DNA from: Clostridia bacterium | GTDB lineage: Bacteria > Bacillota > Clostridia > Christensenellales > CAG-138 | Assembly: GCA_017451295.1 (NCBI GenBank) | Contig: JAFSPW010000094.1 | Coordinates: 1-39,417, forward strand | Direction of reading: 5' to 3' | DNA length: 39,417 bases | Shown here: one piece after another, positions 30,842 to 39,280 of the stretch | Numbering within the stretch: the stretch's first letter is position 1 | Layout of the letters: each line of letters opens with the position of its first letter | Position numbers and translations under genes: made by a program | The notes under the pieces: generated by a model | Database searches by the model: none | Told to the model about the DNA's origin: nothing | Seen by the model: the letters and a program-made list of their open reading frames with translations, nothing else

Positions 30842-32527
30842 TTATGAAATGGTCAGCTTGTCCTTGAACAAACCCACTAAATCCGCTGCATCGTTCCCCT
30901 GGCTGCTTTCGATGATGGAAAGCTGCAGCCCGGGCTGCACCGCCTGGGCAGCCTGCTGCAGGGCATCCTGGGCCATCTTGTTGGTCAGCATGCCCATCTT
31001 GCCCTTATACTCCGGCAAAAAGCTCACGGTCAGCAGCCCGTCCTGCAGGGCCGTCCCCTGGCCGTAGGCGGCGAACTTGTGCACCATGGCGTTGATGTGC
31101 AGCAGGTTTTGCAGCACCTGCTTCCACACGCTGTCCGCCGACCCATCCGCCGCCGCTGCGGGCGCAGACGGCTGCACCGGCTCAGGCTCCGCCTTGGGTG
31201 CAGGCTTGGGCGCAGGCTTTGGGGCAGGCTTAGGCTCGGGCTTTGGCGCCGGGGCCGCGGGCTCCTCCGGCAACGGGGGATAATACTCCTCCGGCGGGGG
31301 CTCGGGCAGATAGTCGTCCGGTGCATAGACAGGGGGCTCGGGCACACGGGGCGCCGGGGCGGCAAGGCCCTTTTCCTGTATGTTTGCCAGCTTCTGTTCC
31401 AGCAGACTCACCCGTGCCGCCAGAGCCAGCACATCCCTGTCCTCCTCCGGCTGGGCAATCCGCACAAGCACCGTCTCCATGAGCATCCGGGGGGAGGGGA
31501 AGTAGCGCATATCGTTCTGGGCCCGGGAAAGCTGCTCCATGGCGTAGAGCAGCCGGGGCCCCGGGTACTTCTGGGCCTGTTTTTCGTATCGGGCCAGGGT
31601 GTCCGCCGTGCAGGAAAGCAGCTCCTCGCTGGCGCCGCAGGCCTTTACGAGCAGCAGCGAGCGAAAATGCCCCGCCAGCTCCCCGGCAAACACGGTCAAA
31701 TCCTTCCCCCGGCGAATCAGCTCGTTGAGGGCCAGCAGGGCAGCCCTGGCGTTGCCGCCAAGCAGATGCTCCCCCATGTCAAAGAGGGCATCCTCCCCCG
31801 TGGTGCCGAGCACATTTTCCACATCCCGGGCCAAAATCTCGTTCCCGCAGGAGGAAAGGCACTGATCGAGCAGCGACAACGCATCCCGCATGCCCCCCTC
31901 CGCCGCCCGAGCGATGAGGCGAAGGCCGTCGGGCTCCATGGCGGCTCCGGCGCTCTGTAACACAAACTGCAGATAGCTGATAATCTCCGGCACGCTGAGC
32001 CGATGGAAGTCGAACCGCTGGCACCGGGAGATGATGGTGGCCGGGAGCTTCTGGGGCTCCGTGGTGGCCATGATGAACACCACATGGGCGGGCGGCTCCT
32101 CCAAGGTTTTAAGCAAAGCATTGAAGGCGGGGCCGGAGAGCATGTGGACCTCGTCGATGATGAACACCCGGTATTTTAGCTGCAGGGGGGCAAACTGGGC
32201 CTGGGAAATGAGGTCCCGCACGTTGTCCACGCCGTTGTTGCTGGCGGCGTCGATTTCGATGATGTCCCCGTTCTGCCCGGCAGCCAGGCGGCAGTTGGGG
32301 CACGCCCCGCAAGGTTCCCCCTCCTTGGGGTCAAGGCAGTTGATGGCCCGGGCCAGAATCCTTGCCGCCGTGGTCTTGCCCGTGCCCCGGGAACCGCAAA
32401 ACAGATAGGCGTGGGAAAACTGATTCTCCCGCACCTGGTTTTTCAATATGGTGGTGATATGCTGCTGCCCCGCCATCTGGGAAAACTGCTGGGGGCGGTA
32501 GGTTCGGTACAATGCCTGATACGCCAT
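30842..32527 (-). CDS. dnaX: DNA polymerase III subunit gamma/tau
   Basis: Clamp-loader ATPase, 561 residues. It opens with the canonical [19 protein letters not shown]. Walker A is GSRGTGKTT at residues 45-53, followed by the zinc-binding region [16 protein letters not shown], Walker [11 protein letters not shown], and the SRC motif region [12 protein letters not shown]. Domain III continues to about residue 370. A linker rich in proline, alanine and lysine (about 385-445) leads to the tau-type C-terminal domain. ATG 32527 has AGGAGG 6 nt upstream; the TTG two codons earlier is too close. No obvious A-rich slippery site for making a short gamma form was seen. It heads the dnaX-ybaB-recR operon. 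Confidence 0.98.
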   Translation of the reverse strand: MAYQALYRTYRPQQFSQMAGQQHITTILKNQVRENQFSHAYLFCGSRGTGKTTAARILARAINCLDPKEGEPCGACPNCRLAAGQNGDIIEIDAASNNGVDNVRDLISQAQFAPLQLKYRVFIIDEVHMLSGPAFNALLKTLEEPPAHVVFIMATTEPQKLPATIISRCQRFDFHRLSVPEIISYLQFVLQSAGAAMEPDGLRLIARAAEGGMRDALSLLDQCLSSCGNEILARDVENVLGTTGEDALFDMGEHLLGGNARAALLALNELIRRGKDLTVFAGELAGHFRSLLLVKACGASEELLSCTADTLARYEKQAQKYPGPRLLYAMEQLSRAQNDMRYFPSPRMLMETVLVRIAQPEEDRDVLALAARVSLLEQKLANIQEKGLAAPAPRVPEPPVYAPDDYLPEPPPEEYYPPLPEEPAAPAPKPEPKPAPKPAPKPAPKAEPEPVQPSAPAAAADGSADSVWKQVLQNLLHINAMVHKFAAYGQGTALQDGLLTVSFLPEYKGKMGMLTNKMAQDALQQAAQAVQPGLQLSIIESSQGNDAADLVGLFKDKLTIS

Positions 32528-32547
32528 GGGCAACCTCCTGTCCGCTT

Positions 32548-32576
32548 AGTATACCATAGACAGGCGGCCCTGGAAA
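32548..32576 (-). promoter_or_regulatory. promoter of the dnaX operon
   Basis: On the minus strand TTTCCA (32576-32571), 17 nt, TATACT (32553-32548), with an extended -10 TG. It lies between the ytxC-like gene and dnaX. Confidence 0.6.
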
Positions 32577-32585
32577 GCGGAAATC

Positions 32586-33323
32586 TTAAAATTCCCCGGT
32601 ATACAGACACATGCGGCCCAAAAATATCTCCGTGAGCGCCGTCACGAGCCCCTGCCGCCGTCCCCCCGAAAGGTCATAGACCAACAGCCTTGCCGGGGCC
32701 ATGCCGACCAGGAGGCTGATGATGCCCTGGCCGCTTTCGTCCACATACTCCATGTGCAGCTCCTCCCCGTCGGAGAGGGAGCAGACCCCGTCCCCGTGCA
32801 GGCACAGCCGCAGCGTTCGGCACCGGGGCGGGCGATTGAGCAGCATCAGCTGCAGCACCCCGGCCACCTCGCTTAGCTCCCGTTCCATGAGCAGGGCGGA
32901 CGTGGCCTCTTCCGCACACAGCTGCCAGAAGAGCACCGTCTCCTGCATGCGAAAGTGCAAAAACCCCTCCAGGCACAGCCGGCTTTCCCGCTTTAGGTGC
33001 GCCATGAGCCGCCCCGGTGTGTCCGAAAGGTCCGCTTGTTCCAGCGCACAATCCACGGCCTGGGACACCACCTGCTCCTTGTCCATCAGCGGCAGCGGCG
33101 TTCTATCCACCAGCCGCTCCATTTCAAAGGGCAGCATATCTTTGAGCAGCAGCTGTCCTAAAGCCCGGCACAGGCCCGGCAGTCCCGCCGCCTCCGTGCG
33201 AACCCCAACGCCCCCTAAAGCCGGGGACACCGCAAACACAGCCCCCTGCGTGGACAGACGCTCTTGCAGGAGACCGAGCAACTCCATATCGTATTCCGGG
33301 TTTTGAATGATCCAGGTCGGCAC
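32586..33323 (-). CDS. YtxC-like sporulation protein
   Basis: A 245-residue protein resembling YtxC, a protein of unknown function restricted to spore-forming Firmicutes. The best match is the middle and C-terminal part: LCLEGFLHFRMQETVLFWQLCAEEATSALLMERELSEVAGVLQLML corresponds to the family's EGF(I/V)xFR(L/M)... block. A following segment with RTLRLCLHGDGVCSLSDGE fits the family's C-terminal beta region. The start is a GTG at 33323 with a weak AAGGGA site; no ATG fits better. It lies upstream of dnaX in the same direction but dnaX has its own promoter. The assignment rests on pattern only, so I hold it moderately. Confidence 0.65.
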   Translation of the reverse strand: MPTWIIQNPEYDMELLGLLQERLSTQGAVFAVSPALGGVGVRTEAAGLPGLCRALGQLLLKDMLPFEMERLVDRTPLPLMDKEQVVSQAVDCALEQADLSDTPGRLMAHLKRESRLCLEGFLHFRMQETVLFWQLCAEEATSALLMERELSEVAGVLQLMLLNRPPRCRTLRLCLHGDGVCSLSDGEELHMEYVDESGQGIISLLVGMAPARLLVYDLSGGRRQGLVTALTEIFLGRMCLYTGEF

Positions 33324-33410
33324 CGCTTCCCTTTCTTCCTTCCCGATGAAAAAGCTGTCTTCTTCATCCTATGTGGCTTTGGAAGCTATTGTGCGCCGAA
33401 TGATTGTTTT

Positions 33411-34760
33411 TTACTCCCGGGAATCAAAGATGCTTTTTTGCCGGTTGTATCTAAAAAAGGCGATGAAGCACAGAACAATCTGGACCACCGTGGAGCAGGG
33501 GGTGGCCAGCCCGATGAGAAACAGGGACCCGCCGCCCAGCCGCTGCATGAGCAAGGCCACGGGAATACGGACCAGGAAGGCGCCGCAGATGCCCTGGAGC
33601 ATGACGAACGTGGTGCGCTGGATGCCGTTGAAGTAGCCGATGAAGCAGAACAGAAAACAGGTGAGCAGGCAGTCGATGGCATAGGCCTTCAGATACTGCC
33701 AGGCCGCTGCCACCGCCGCGGGGCTGTTGGAGAAGATGCCCGCCAGCAAATCTCCCCGAAAGAAGGCCAGCAAAAACATGGCCACCCCAAAGGCGAAGGA
33801 CACCCCCACCCCGGACATCAGGGCCTGCCGGGCCCGGTCCATGCGCCCGGCGCCGAAGTTCTGGGCTACGAAGGCGGACATGGACTGCATAAAGGCCGCC
33901 GGCACCAGCATGATAAACGCACACACCTTCTCCGCCACCCCCACGCCGGCGGAGGCGGTGACCCCCAGGCTGTTGACGATGGAGAGCACCACGAGAAAGG
34001 AGATGCCTACCAAAAAGTCCTGGAGGGCGATGGGCGTGCCGATACGGAAGATGCAGGCGGCGCTGGCCTTGTCCAGCCGGAGGTGGGCTTTGTTGAAGGC
34101 GAAGGGGAGCTGCACTTTTTGGATGAGCAGCAGGGAAACGAGCACGCTGATTAGCTGAGCCAGCACCGTGGCAAGGGCCGCCCCGGCCGCTCCCAGGTGC
34201 AGCACCGCCACGAACACCAGGTCCCCCGCAATATTGCACAGGCACGCAATCCCCACGGCCACCAGGGGGGTGCGAGAGTCCCCCAGGCCCCGAAAGATGC
34301 TGCCCAGCAGGTTATAGGCCGTGATGATAAGAAAGCCGCAGCTGCAGATGCGGATATACCGGGCGGTGACGGCAAAGGCCTCCTGCGGGGCGTGCATTAA
34401 CCGCCCCAGCCCCTCTGCTCCCAGCACCCCCACCAGGGTGAACAGTCCCCCCAGCAGGGCAAAGAGCACCAGCCCCGTGCCGATGATGCGGGCGGCATCC
34501 CCCTGCCGCTGCTGGCCCAGGCGCTGGCCCACGGCCACGGTGACCCCCATGGAAAAGCTCACCAGCAGGTTGGTCAGGGTCATGATGATTTGGGACCCGG
34601 TGGCCACGGCGGAAACCTCCGCATCCGTGCAGAATTTCCCCACCACCAGCAGGTCCACCGCCCCGTAGAGGGCTTGCAAAAACATGGCCGCCAGCACCGG
34701 CAGCATAAACTTCAACAGCTTGGGCAGAATGGGCCCCTGGGTAAAATTATTGTGTTCCAT
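33411..34760 (-). CDS. MATE family efflux transporter
   Basis: A 449-residue protein with twelve predicted spans in two six-span halves. The opening EHNNFTQGPILPKLLKFMLPVLAAMFLQALYGAVDLLVVGKF is the standard MATE start (the LYGAVDLLVVG helix). GVTVAVGQRLGQQ and its second-half counterpart SMSAFVAQNFGAGRMDRARQ match the conserved loops of each half. MATE proteins expel cationic drugs or metabolites using a sodium or proton gradient; this one falls in the NorM/DinF-like range, substrate unknown. The ATG directly abuts the mutY stop codon and its ribosome binding site (ACAGGAG) is inside mutY, so the two genes are translated together. Confidence 0.95.
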   Translation of the reverse strand: MEHNNFTQGPILPKLLKFMLPVLAAMFLQALYGAVDLLVVGKFCTDAEVSAVATGSQIIMTLTNLLVSFSMGVTVAVGQRLGQQRQGDAARIIGTGLVLFALLGGLFTLVGVLGAEGLGRLMHAPQEAFAVTARYIRICSCGFLIITAYNLLGSIFRGLGDSRTPLVAVGIACLCNIAGDLVFVAVLHLGAAGAALATVLAQLISVLVSLLLIQKVQLPFAFNKAHLRLDKASAACIFRIGTPIALQDFLVGISFLVVLSIVNSLGVTASAGVGVAEKVCAFIMLVPAAFMQSMSAFVAQNFGAGRMDRARQALMSGVGVSFAFGVAMFLLAFFRGDLLAGIFSNSPAAVAAAWQYLKAYAIDCLLTCFLFCFIGYFNGIQRTTFVMLQGICGAFLVRIPVALLMQRLGGGSLFLIGLATPCSTVVQIVLCFIAFFRYNRQKSIFDSRE

Positions 34761-35777
34761 CTATTCTCCTGTGGATTGTCCCTTCAAACACTTCAAAAAG
34801 GCCTCGGGCAAGGGCTCCGCCCCGGTGTACCAGCCAAGGCCTTCCACGGCCTGCTTCGGGGCAATTAAGTTCACCACCTCCATGTCCCACACCACATGGG
34901 TGAAGATGTGCTTTTCCCGGCGAATCTCCCAGGCGCCCAGGGGGGCAAGGCCCCATTGAGTCAGCACCCGGGCAATCTCCTGCTCGCTTAGGTGTCCCGG
35001 CAGATTGGGCAGCTCATATAGCCCGCCCAAGAGCCCCTGCTCCCTTCGCCGCCTCAGCAGGAAGCTGTCCCCGCTCCTAATGGCAAAGACCGTCAGCTGC
35101 TCCTGCCGCTTGGGCTTCTTCTCCCCCCGGTTGGGGTATTGGTCAAAGGTGCCGTGGGCATGGGCCAGGCACAGACCCTTTAGGGGGCAGCTGTCGCACA
35201 GGGGCGCTTTGGGCAGGCAGACAAGGGAGCCTAAGTCCATAAAGGCCTGGTTCAGGTCCCCGGGCCGCTCGGACATGGCCCCCTGGAGGGCTTTTGCCCA
35301 CCTGTCCCGGGTGGGCTGCTTCGTCACATCCGCCCCGTCCTCATAGAGCCGGGCCATGATTCTAAGCACGTTCCCGTCCACCGCCGGGGCGGGCACACGA
35401 AAGCCCATGGAGGCGATGGCCCCCGCCGTATAGGGACCGATGCCCGGCAGTTCCAGCAGCTCCTGTACGGTGCCGGGGAAGCGGCCGTCGTACCGGTCCA
35501 CCACCGCCCGGGCGCATTTTTGCAGGTTCCTGGCCCGGGAGTAGTACCCCAGCCCCTGCCAGAGCTTCAGCACCCGTTCCTCCGGGCAGGCGGCCAGGTC
35601 CCGCACCGTGGGAAGCTCCGCCATGAACCGCCGGTAGTAGGGGATGACGGCCTTTGCCCGGGTCTGCTGGAGCATAATCTCCGAAACCAGAATGGCGTAG
35701 GGGTCGCCCACGCCCCGCCAGGGCAGGTCCCGGCGGTGCTGGTCGTACCAAGTTAACAAAGGCGCAGTAAAATCCAT
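34761..35777 (-). CDS. mutY: A/G-specific adenine glycosylase MutY
   Basis: Removes adenine mispaired with 8-oxoguanine. In the 338-residue product the catalytic Glu33 is in SEIMLQQT and the helix-hairpin-helix is LELPGIGPYTAGAIAS. The catalytic Asp lies in AVDGNVLRI, and the 4Fe-4S cluster ligands follow C-x6-C-x2-C-x5-C in CLPKAPLCDSCPLKGLC. The C-terminal third is the NUDIX-like domain that recognises 8-oxoguanine. The start ATG 35777 has no ribosome binding site, yet an extended -10 box ends 6 nt upstream, so the mRNA may be leaderless. A longer reading upstream gives a sequence unlike MutY. Confidence 0.96.
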   Translation of the reverse strand: MDFTAPLLTWYDQHRRDLPWRGVGDPYAILVSEIMLQQTRAKAVIPYYRRFMAELPTVRDLAACPEERVLKLWQGLGYYSRARNLQKCARAVVDRYDGRFPGTVQELLELPGIGPYTAGAIASMGFRVPAPAVDGNVLRIMARLYEDGADVTKQPTRDRWAKALQGAMSERPGDLNQAFMDLGSLVCLPKAPLCDSCPLKGLCLAHAHGTFDQYPNRGEKKPKRQEQLTVFAIRSGDSFLLRRRREQGLLGGLYELPNLPGHLSEQEIARVLTQWGLAPLGAWEIRREKHIFTHVVWDMEVVNLIAPKQAVEGLGWYTGAEPLPEAFLKCLKGQSTGE

Positions 35778-35783
35778 ATCGGC

Positions 35784-35792
35784 AGTATACCA
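35784..35792 (-). promoter_or_regulatory. extended -10 promoter, probably giving leaderless mutY mRNA
   Basis: Minus strand TGGTATACT. The start point expected about 7 nt downstream coincides with the mutY ATG at 35777. Confidence 0.55.
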
Positions 35793-35807
35793 TATTCCGG
35801 CGGTCTG

Positions 35808-35816
35808 TGCTATACT
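35808..35816 (+). promoter_or_regulatory. extended -10 promoter of the DUF436 gene
   Basis: TGCTATACT on the plus strand, no good -35 box; 27 nt before the ATG and followed by AAGGAG. Confidence 0.55.
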
Positions 35817-35843
35817 GAATAGAATACATACAAGGAGACACAG

Positions 35844-36404
35844 ATGGATTTTCAAACCATGACACAGCAGGCCAAAGAGGCCATGGACATTCTGCTTTCG
35901 GCGGCCAACCCCCGGCCCGGGGCGCTGATGGTGCTGGGCTGCTCCACCAGCGAGGCCGTGGGCAGCCGCATCGGCTCCAACTCGAGCAAGGAGGCCGCCG
36001 AGGCTATCCTTGCGGGTATCCTGCCCGCAGTGAAGGAACGGGGACTAATCTTAGCGGTCCAGGGCTGCGAACACATCAACCGGAGCCTGTGCCTCGAGAG
36101 AGAGGATGCAGGGAAGCTGGGGCTTACGGAGGTGTGGGTGAAGCCCCACGCCCATGCCGGCGGCGCCATGATTACCGCCTACTATGAAGCCTGCCAAGCC
36201 CCCTGCATGGTGGAGGGGCTCATGAGCCGGGCCACCCTGGGCATGGACATAGGGGACACCCTCATCGGCATGCACCTTCGTCCCGTGGCGGTGCCCGTCC
36301 ACTCCCCCCTACGGCGGATTGGCGAGGCGAATCTGGTGCTGGCCTACTCCCGGCCCAGGTATGTGGGGGGACCCAGGGCCCAGTATGAACAGCAGCTTCG
36401 GTGA
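35844..36404 (+). CDS. DUF436 (YwlG-like, TIGR01440) family protein
   Basis: A 186-residue soluble protein matching the YwlG/DUF436 family of Firmicutes. Key segments are VLGCSTSEAVGSRIGSNSSKEAAEAI near the N-terminus, LAVQGCEHINRSLCLERE, VWVKPHAHAGGAMITAYYEAC, and a C-terminal HLRPVAVPVHSPLRRIGEANLVLAYSRPRYVGGPRA. The function is unknown; homologues are conserved single-copy genes, and the cysteine and histidine pairs hint at metal or cofactor binding (speculative). AAGGAG lies upstream of the ATG. The stop lies 4 nt before the next gene, so the two are probably co-expressed. Confidence 0.93.
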   Translation: MDFQTMTQQAKEAMDILLSAANPRPGALMVLGCSTSEAVGSRIGSNSSKEAAEAILAGILPAVKERGLILAVQGCEHINRSLCLEREDAGKLGLTEVWVKPHAHAGGAMITAYYEACQAPCMVEGLMSRATLGMDIGDTLIGMHLRPVAVPVHSPLRRIGEANLVLAYSRPRYVGGPRAQYEQQLR

Positions 36405-36408
36405 GCCT

Positions 36409-37092
36409 ATGCACAAACGAACCTTTTACACGGAGCTATGCTACCTTCTGGGCATGGTGGGCCTCAGCTTCAGCGTGGCCCTTATGACCCGGGCGGACTT
36501 TGGGGTGTCCATGGTGGTGGCCCCGGCGTATCTGCTGTATCTGAAGCTGAACCCCCTGTGGCCGTTTTTCACCTTCGGCATGGCGGAGTACACCTTGCAG
36601 GCGGTGCTGCTTGTCGGCATGGCGGTGGGGATACGGAAGTTTCGGCCCTACTTTCTGTTCTCGTTTGTCACGGCGGTGCTCTATGGCTTTCTGCTGGACG
36701 GGTGGATGCTGCTGGTGGCCCTCTTCCCGGCGGACACCTTTATCTGGCGGGGGCTGTGGTATGTGCTGGGGCTGCTGCTGGGGGCGCTGAGCATCGCCTG
36801 TTTCTTCCACACCTATATCGCCCCGGAGGTGTATGAGCTGCTCGTCAAGGAGGTGGCGGGGAAGCTGAATCGGCCCACCCATAAGGTCAAGACGGTGTAC
36901 GATGTCATCAGCTGCCTGGTGGCCGTGGTCATGTCCTTTGCGTTCTTCGGCTTCGGGCACTTTGAAGGGGTGAAGCTCGGGACGGTCCTCTGCGCCCTCT
37001 GCAACGGTTTTCTCATCGGGAAGGCGGGGGCGTTTATGGAGGCGCATTTTGATTTTCGGGATGCCTGGCCCCTTAGAAAGTATTTTTCATAA
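36409..37092 (+). CDS. DUF6198 family membrane protein (YczE/YitT-like)
   Basis: A 227-residue integral membrane protein with about six spans. ELCYLLGMVGLSFSVALMTRADFGVSMVVAPAYLLYLKLN at the N-terminus, PFFTFGMAEYTLQAVLL, and FSFVTAVLYGFLLDGWMLL are typical of the DUF6198 family, distantly related to YczE/YitT transport-like proteins of unknown substrate. Near the C-terminus HKVKTVYDVISCLVAVVMSFAFFGFGHFEGVKLGTVLCALCNGFLIGK completes the family. I chose ATG 36409, 4 nt after the DUF436 stop, because a GGTGAG site lies just before it; ATG 36385 would overlap DUF436 and lacks a site. Confidence 0.88.
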   Translation: MHKRTFYTELCYLLGMVGLSFSVALMTRADFGVSMVVAPAYLLYLKLNPLWPFFTFGMAEYTLQAVLLVGMAVGIRKFRPYFLFSFVTAVLYGFLLDGWMLLVALFPADTFIWRGLWYVLGLLLGALSIACFFHTYIAPEVYELLVKEVAGKLNRPTHKVKTVYDVISCLVAVVMSFAFFGFGHFEGVKLGTVLCALCNGFLIGKAGAFMEAHFDFRDAWPLRKYFS

Positions 37093-37111
37093 ACAAAAGG
37101 AGGACAAACTC

Positions 37112-37372
37112 ATGGGTAGCTTGAACAAACTTCTAAAGACGGGACTCACCGTGGCGGGCACCGTGGCCGCCGTGAAGGTGGCGGAAAAGGTGAAAGAGAA
37201 CAACCCCAACGGAATCCAGGATGTGAACGGGGACGGGAAGGTGGATTTGAAGGACTATTATGAGGAAACCAAGAAGGCGGCCCAGGAGACCTTCACCGAT
37301 TGTAAGCAGAAGGCACCCGGCACGCTGGAGGAAGCCAGGCGGGTCATCGCCAATACCTTCAAGAACAGCTGA
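37112..37372 (+). CDS. small protein with a dockerin-like calcium loop
   Basis: An 86-residue protein with a good AAAGGAGG site. The N-terminal 30 residues form an alanine/valine-rich amphipathic or weakly hydrophobic helix (LLKTGLTVAGTVAAVKVAEKVKEN). The middle contains DVNGDGKVDLKDYYE, which follows the D-x-N-x-D-G-x-V-D-x-x-D spacing of a dockerin or EF-hand calcium loop, present once rather than as the usual dockerin pair. The C-terminal third is a charged helix. It lacks a signal peptide, so a cellulosome role is unlikely. I do not know its function. It follows the DUF6198 gene by 19 nt and could share its transcript. Confidence 0.8.
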   Translation: MGSLNKLLKTGLTVAGTVAAVKVAEKVKENNPNGIQDVNGDGKVDLKDYYEETKKAAQETFTDCKQKAPGTLEEARRVIANTFKNS

Positions 37373-37378
37373 TTTTTA

Positions 37379-37406
37379 TTGACAGACAGCCAAAAAACGG
37401 TATAAT
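37379..37406 (+). promoter_or_regulatory. full-consensus promoter of the Lrp/aminotransferase operon
   Basis: TTGACA (37379-37384), 16 nt, TATAAT (37401-37406). The start point would fall near 37413, so the transcript begins at the edge of the foldback element. Confidence 0.8.
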
Positions 37407-37415
37407 CATATACTA

Positions 37416-37578
37416 ATACTAATCCACGCCTAACCCATGCACATTGGGCGGCAACTTCTGTGCCGGTTCTGCTTCGTCAAATCTTGATTGACGGTCCCCA
37501 GTCAATCTGCGATTCTCCTCATGGAACCAACGCAGAATTTGCTCGCCGACTGCACATGGTTTAGACGCGGATTAGTAT
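37416..37578 (+). repeat. 163-bp foldback (MITE-like) element
   Basis: The ends are inverted copies: ATACTAATCC (37416-37425) and GGATTAGTAT (37569-37578), and the similarity continues inward (28 of 35 positions). A central hairpin, GATTGAC (37486-37492) and GTCAATC (37501-37507), sits at the exact midpoint, and TTCTG/CAGAA plus GGTTC/GAACC arms fill the rest. No coding capacity. Confidence 0.75.
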
Positions 37579-37611
37579 AATACACGGGCCTGGGGCCGGA
37601 AGGGGAATGTT

Positions 37612-38103
37612 ATGGACAATTTGGATCTTGCCATTGTGCAGCTATTGATAAAGGATGCCCGCCAGAGCAGCGAAGCTATCGGGGGACAGCTGGGCATAGA
37701 GGAGCAGGAGGTGAGCCGCCGGGTGGCCCAGCTGGAGCAGGCCGGGGTCATTCGGGGCTATGCCGCCATTATCGACAGCGAGCAGCTCAGCGACGAGACC
37801 ATCTCCGCCCTGATCGAGGTGAAGGTCCAGCCGGAACGGAACCGGGGCTTTGACGCCATTGCCGAGCAGCTGTATCTGTTCGACGAGGTGAAGTCCTGCT
37901 ATCTGATGTCCGGCGCCTATGATTTGATGCTCATCGTGGAGGGGAAGGACGTGCGCGCCGTGTCCCGGTTCGTGTCCGAGCGGCTGGCTATCTTAGACAA
38001 CGTTCAGTCCTGCGCCACTCACTTTATCCTCAAGCGCTACAAGAGCCAGGGCGTCGTCTTTGAAAAACAGCCGGAGGACCGGCGAATGGTGGTAAGCCTA
38101 TGA
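37612..38103 (+). CDS. Lrp/AsnC family transcriptional regulator
   Basis: A 163-residue regulator. The N-terminal winged helix opens with LDLAIVQLLIKDARQSSEAIGGQLGIEEQEVSRRVAQLEQAGVIRGYAAII, the classic AsnC pattern. The ligand-binding RAM domain follows (ALIEVKVQPERNRGFDAIAEQL, then EVKSCYLMSGAYDLMLIVEGKD). Such proteins bind amino acids as octamers and control amino-acid metabolism. The stop overlaps the aminotransferase start by 4 nt (ATGA), so regulator and enzyme are made together, and autoregulation in response to the enzyme's amino-acid substrate is likely. GAAGGGG precedes the ATG. The 5' region is a 163-bp foldback. Confidence 0.95.
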   Translation: MDNLDLAIVQLLIKDARQSSEAIGGQLGIEEQEVSRRVAQLEQAGVIRGYAAIIDSEQLSDETISALIEVKVQPERNRGFDAIAEQLYLFDEVKSCYLMSGAYDLMLIVEGKDVRAVSRFVSERLAILDNVQSCATHFILKRYKSQGVVFEKQPEDRRMVVSL

Positions 38104-39278
38104 ATATCGACAGTTTGATTTCCCAACGGGCGCAGCAGATTCAGCCCTCGCCCATCCGCAAGTTCTTCGATTTGGCCAACGCCACGGCGGGCACCGTGTC
38201 GCTGGGCATCGGGGAGCCGGACTTTGTCACCCCCTGGCACATCCGGGATGCGGCCATGGCTTCGCTCCGGGCGGGGGAGACCGCCTATACCCCCAACGCC
38301 GGCACCATGGAGCTGAGGGAAGCGGTGGCGGAGTATCTCTATGCGAGGTTTGGGCTAAGCTATGACCCCAAGACGGAGATTTTCATCACCGTGGGGGCTT
38401 CCGAAGCGCTGGACCTTGCCACCCGGGTGCTGCTGAACCCGGGGGATGAGATGCTGGTGCCGGACCCCAGCTATGTCTCCTATGCCCCCGGCGCCGTGCT
38501 GGCGGGCGGACGGAGCGTGAGCCTGCCCACCTATGCCGAGGACGGGTTCGCCCTGCGGGGGGATGTGCTAAAGGCCGCCATCACGGACAAGAGCAAGGCC
38601 CTGATTCTGCCCTATCCCAACAACCCCACCGGGGGGATTATGACAAGGCCCCAGTTAGAGGAGCTTGCCAAGGTCCTCGAAGGGACCAACCTGCCCGTCA
38701 TCTCCGATGAAATCTATGGGGAGCTGACCTATTCCGGGGACCATGCCTCCTTTGCCCAGATTCCCGGCATGAAGGAAAGGACCATACTTATCTCCGGCTT
38801 CTCCAAGGCCTTTGCCATGACCGGCTGGCGGCTGGGCTTTGCGGCGGGGGACCGGCGGTTCATCGCTCCCATGCTGAAGATTCACCAGTATGTCATCATG
38901 TGCGCCTCCACCATGAGTCAGGCCGCCGCCACCGAAGCCCTGCGGGGGTATATCAGCGGGGACTTTGACGACGTGCAGAAGATGCGTAAGGCCTACGACG
39001 AGCGGCGGCGGTACATCTACCAGCGGCTCAACAACATGGGGCTTAGCTGCTTCGAGCCCCGGGGCGCCTTCTATATCTTCCCCTGCATCCGCTCCACAGG
39101 GCTCTCCAGCGAGGCCTTTGCGGAGAGCCTGCTCAAGGAGGAGAAGGTGGCCGTGGTGCCGGGGAACGCCTTCGGCCCCTCCGGGGAGGGGTTCGTCCGC
39201 TGCTCCTACGCCGCCAGCATGAAGAACATTACCGAGGCTATGGATCGTATGGAGCGCTTCGTAAAGAGGCATAGATGA
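38100..39278 (+). CDS. class I/II PLP-dependent aminotransferase
   Basis: A 392-residue enzyme of the aspartate aminotransferase fold. GIGEPDFVTPWHIRDAA at residues 39-55 is the fold-type I opening. PYPNNPTGG near residue 173 holds the PLP-contacting asparagine, SDEIYGELTY the aspartate for the ring nitrogen, and SGFSKAFAMTGWRLGF near 232-247 the catalytic lysine. FVRCSYAAS near the C-terminus holds the arginine that binds the substrate carboxylate. It resembles the MalY/PatA/aspartate-aromatic group; exact amino-donor specificity cannot be fixed. It is translationally coupled to the Lrp/AsnC gene, a pair common in Clostridia. The stop is followed by a strong UUCG hairpin. Confidence 0.95.
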   Translation: MNIDSLISQRAQQIQPSPIRKFFDLANATAGTVSLGIGEPDFVTPWHIRDAAMASLRAGETAYTPNAGTMELREAVAEYLYARFGLSYDPKTEIFITVGASEALDLATRVLLNPGDEMLVPDPSYVSYAPGAVLAGGRSVSLPTYAEDGFALRGDVLKAAITDKSKALILPYPNNPTGGIMTRPQLEELAKVLEGTNLPVISDEIYGELTYSGDHASFAQIPGMKERTILISGFSKAFAMTGWRLGFAAGDRRFIAPMLKIHQYVIMCASTMSQAAATEALRGYISGDFDDVQKMRKAYDERRRYIYQRLNNMGLSCFEPRGAFYIFPCIRSTGLSSEAFAESLLKEEKVAVVPGNAFGPSGEGFVRCSYAASMKNITEAMDRMERFVKRHR

Positions 39279-39280
39279 CG

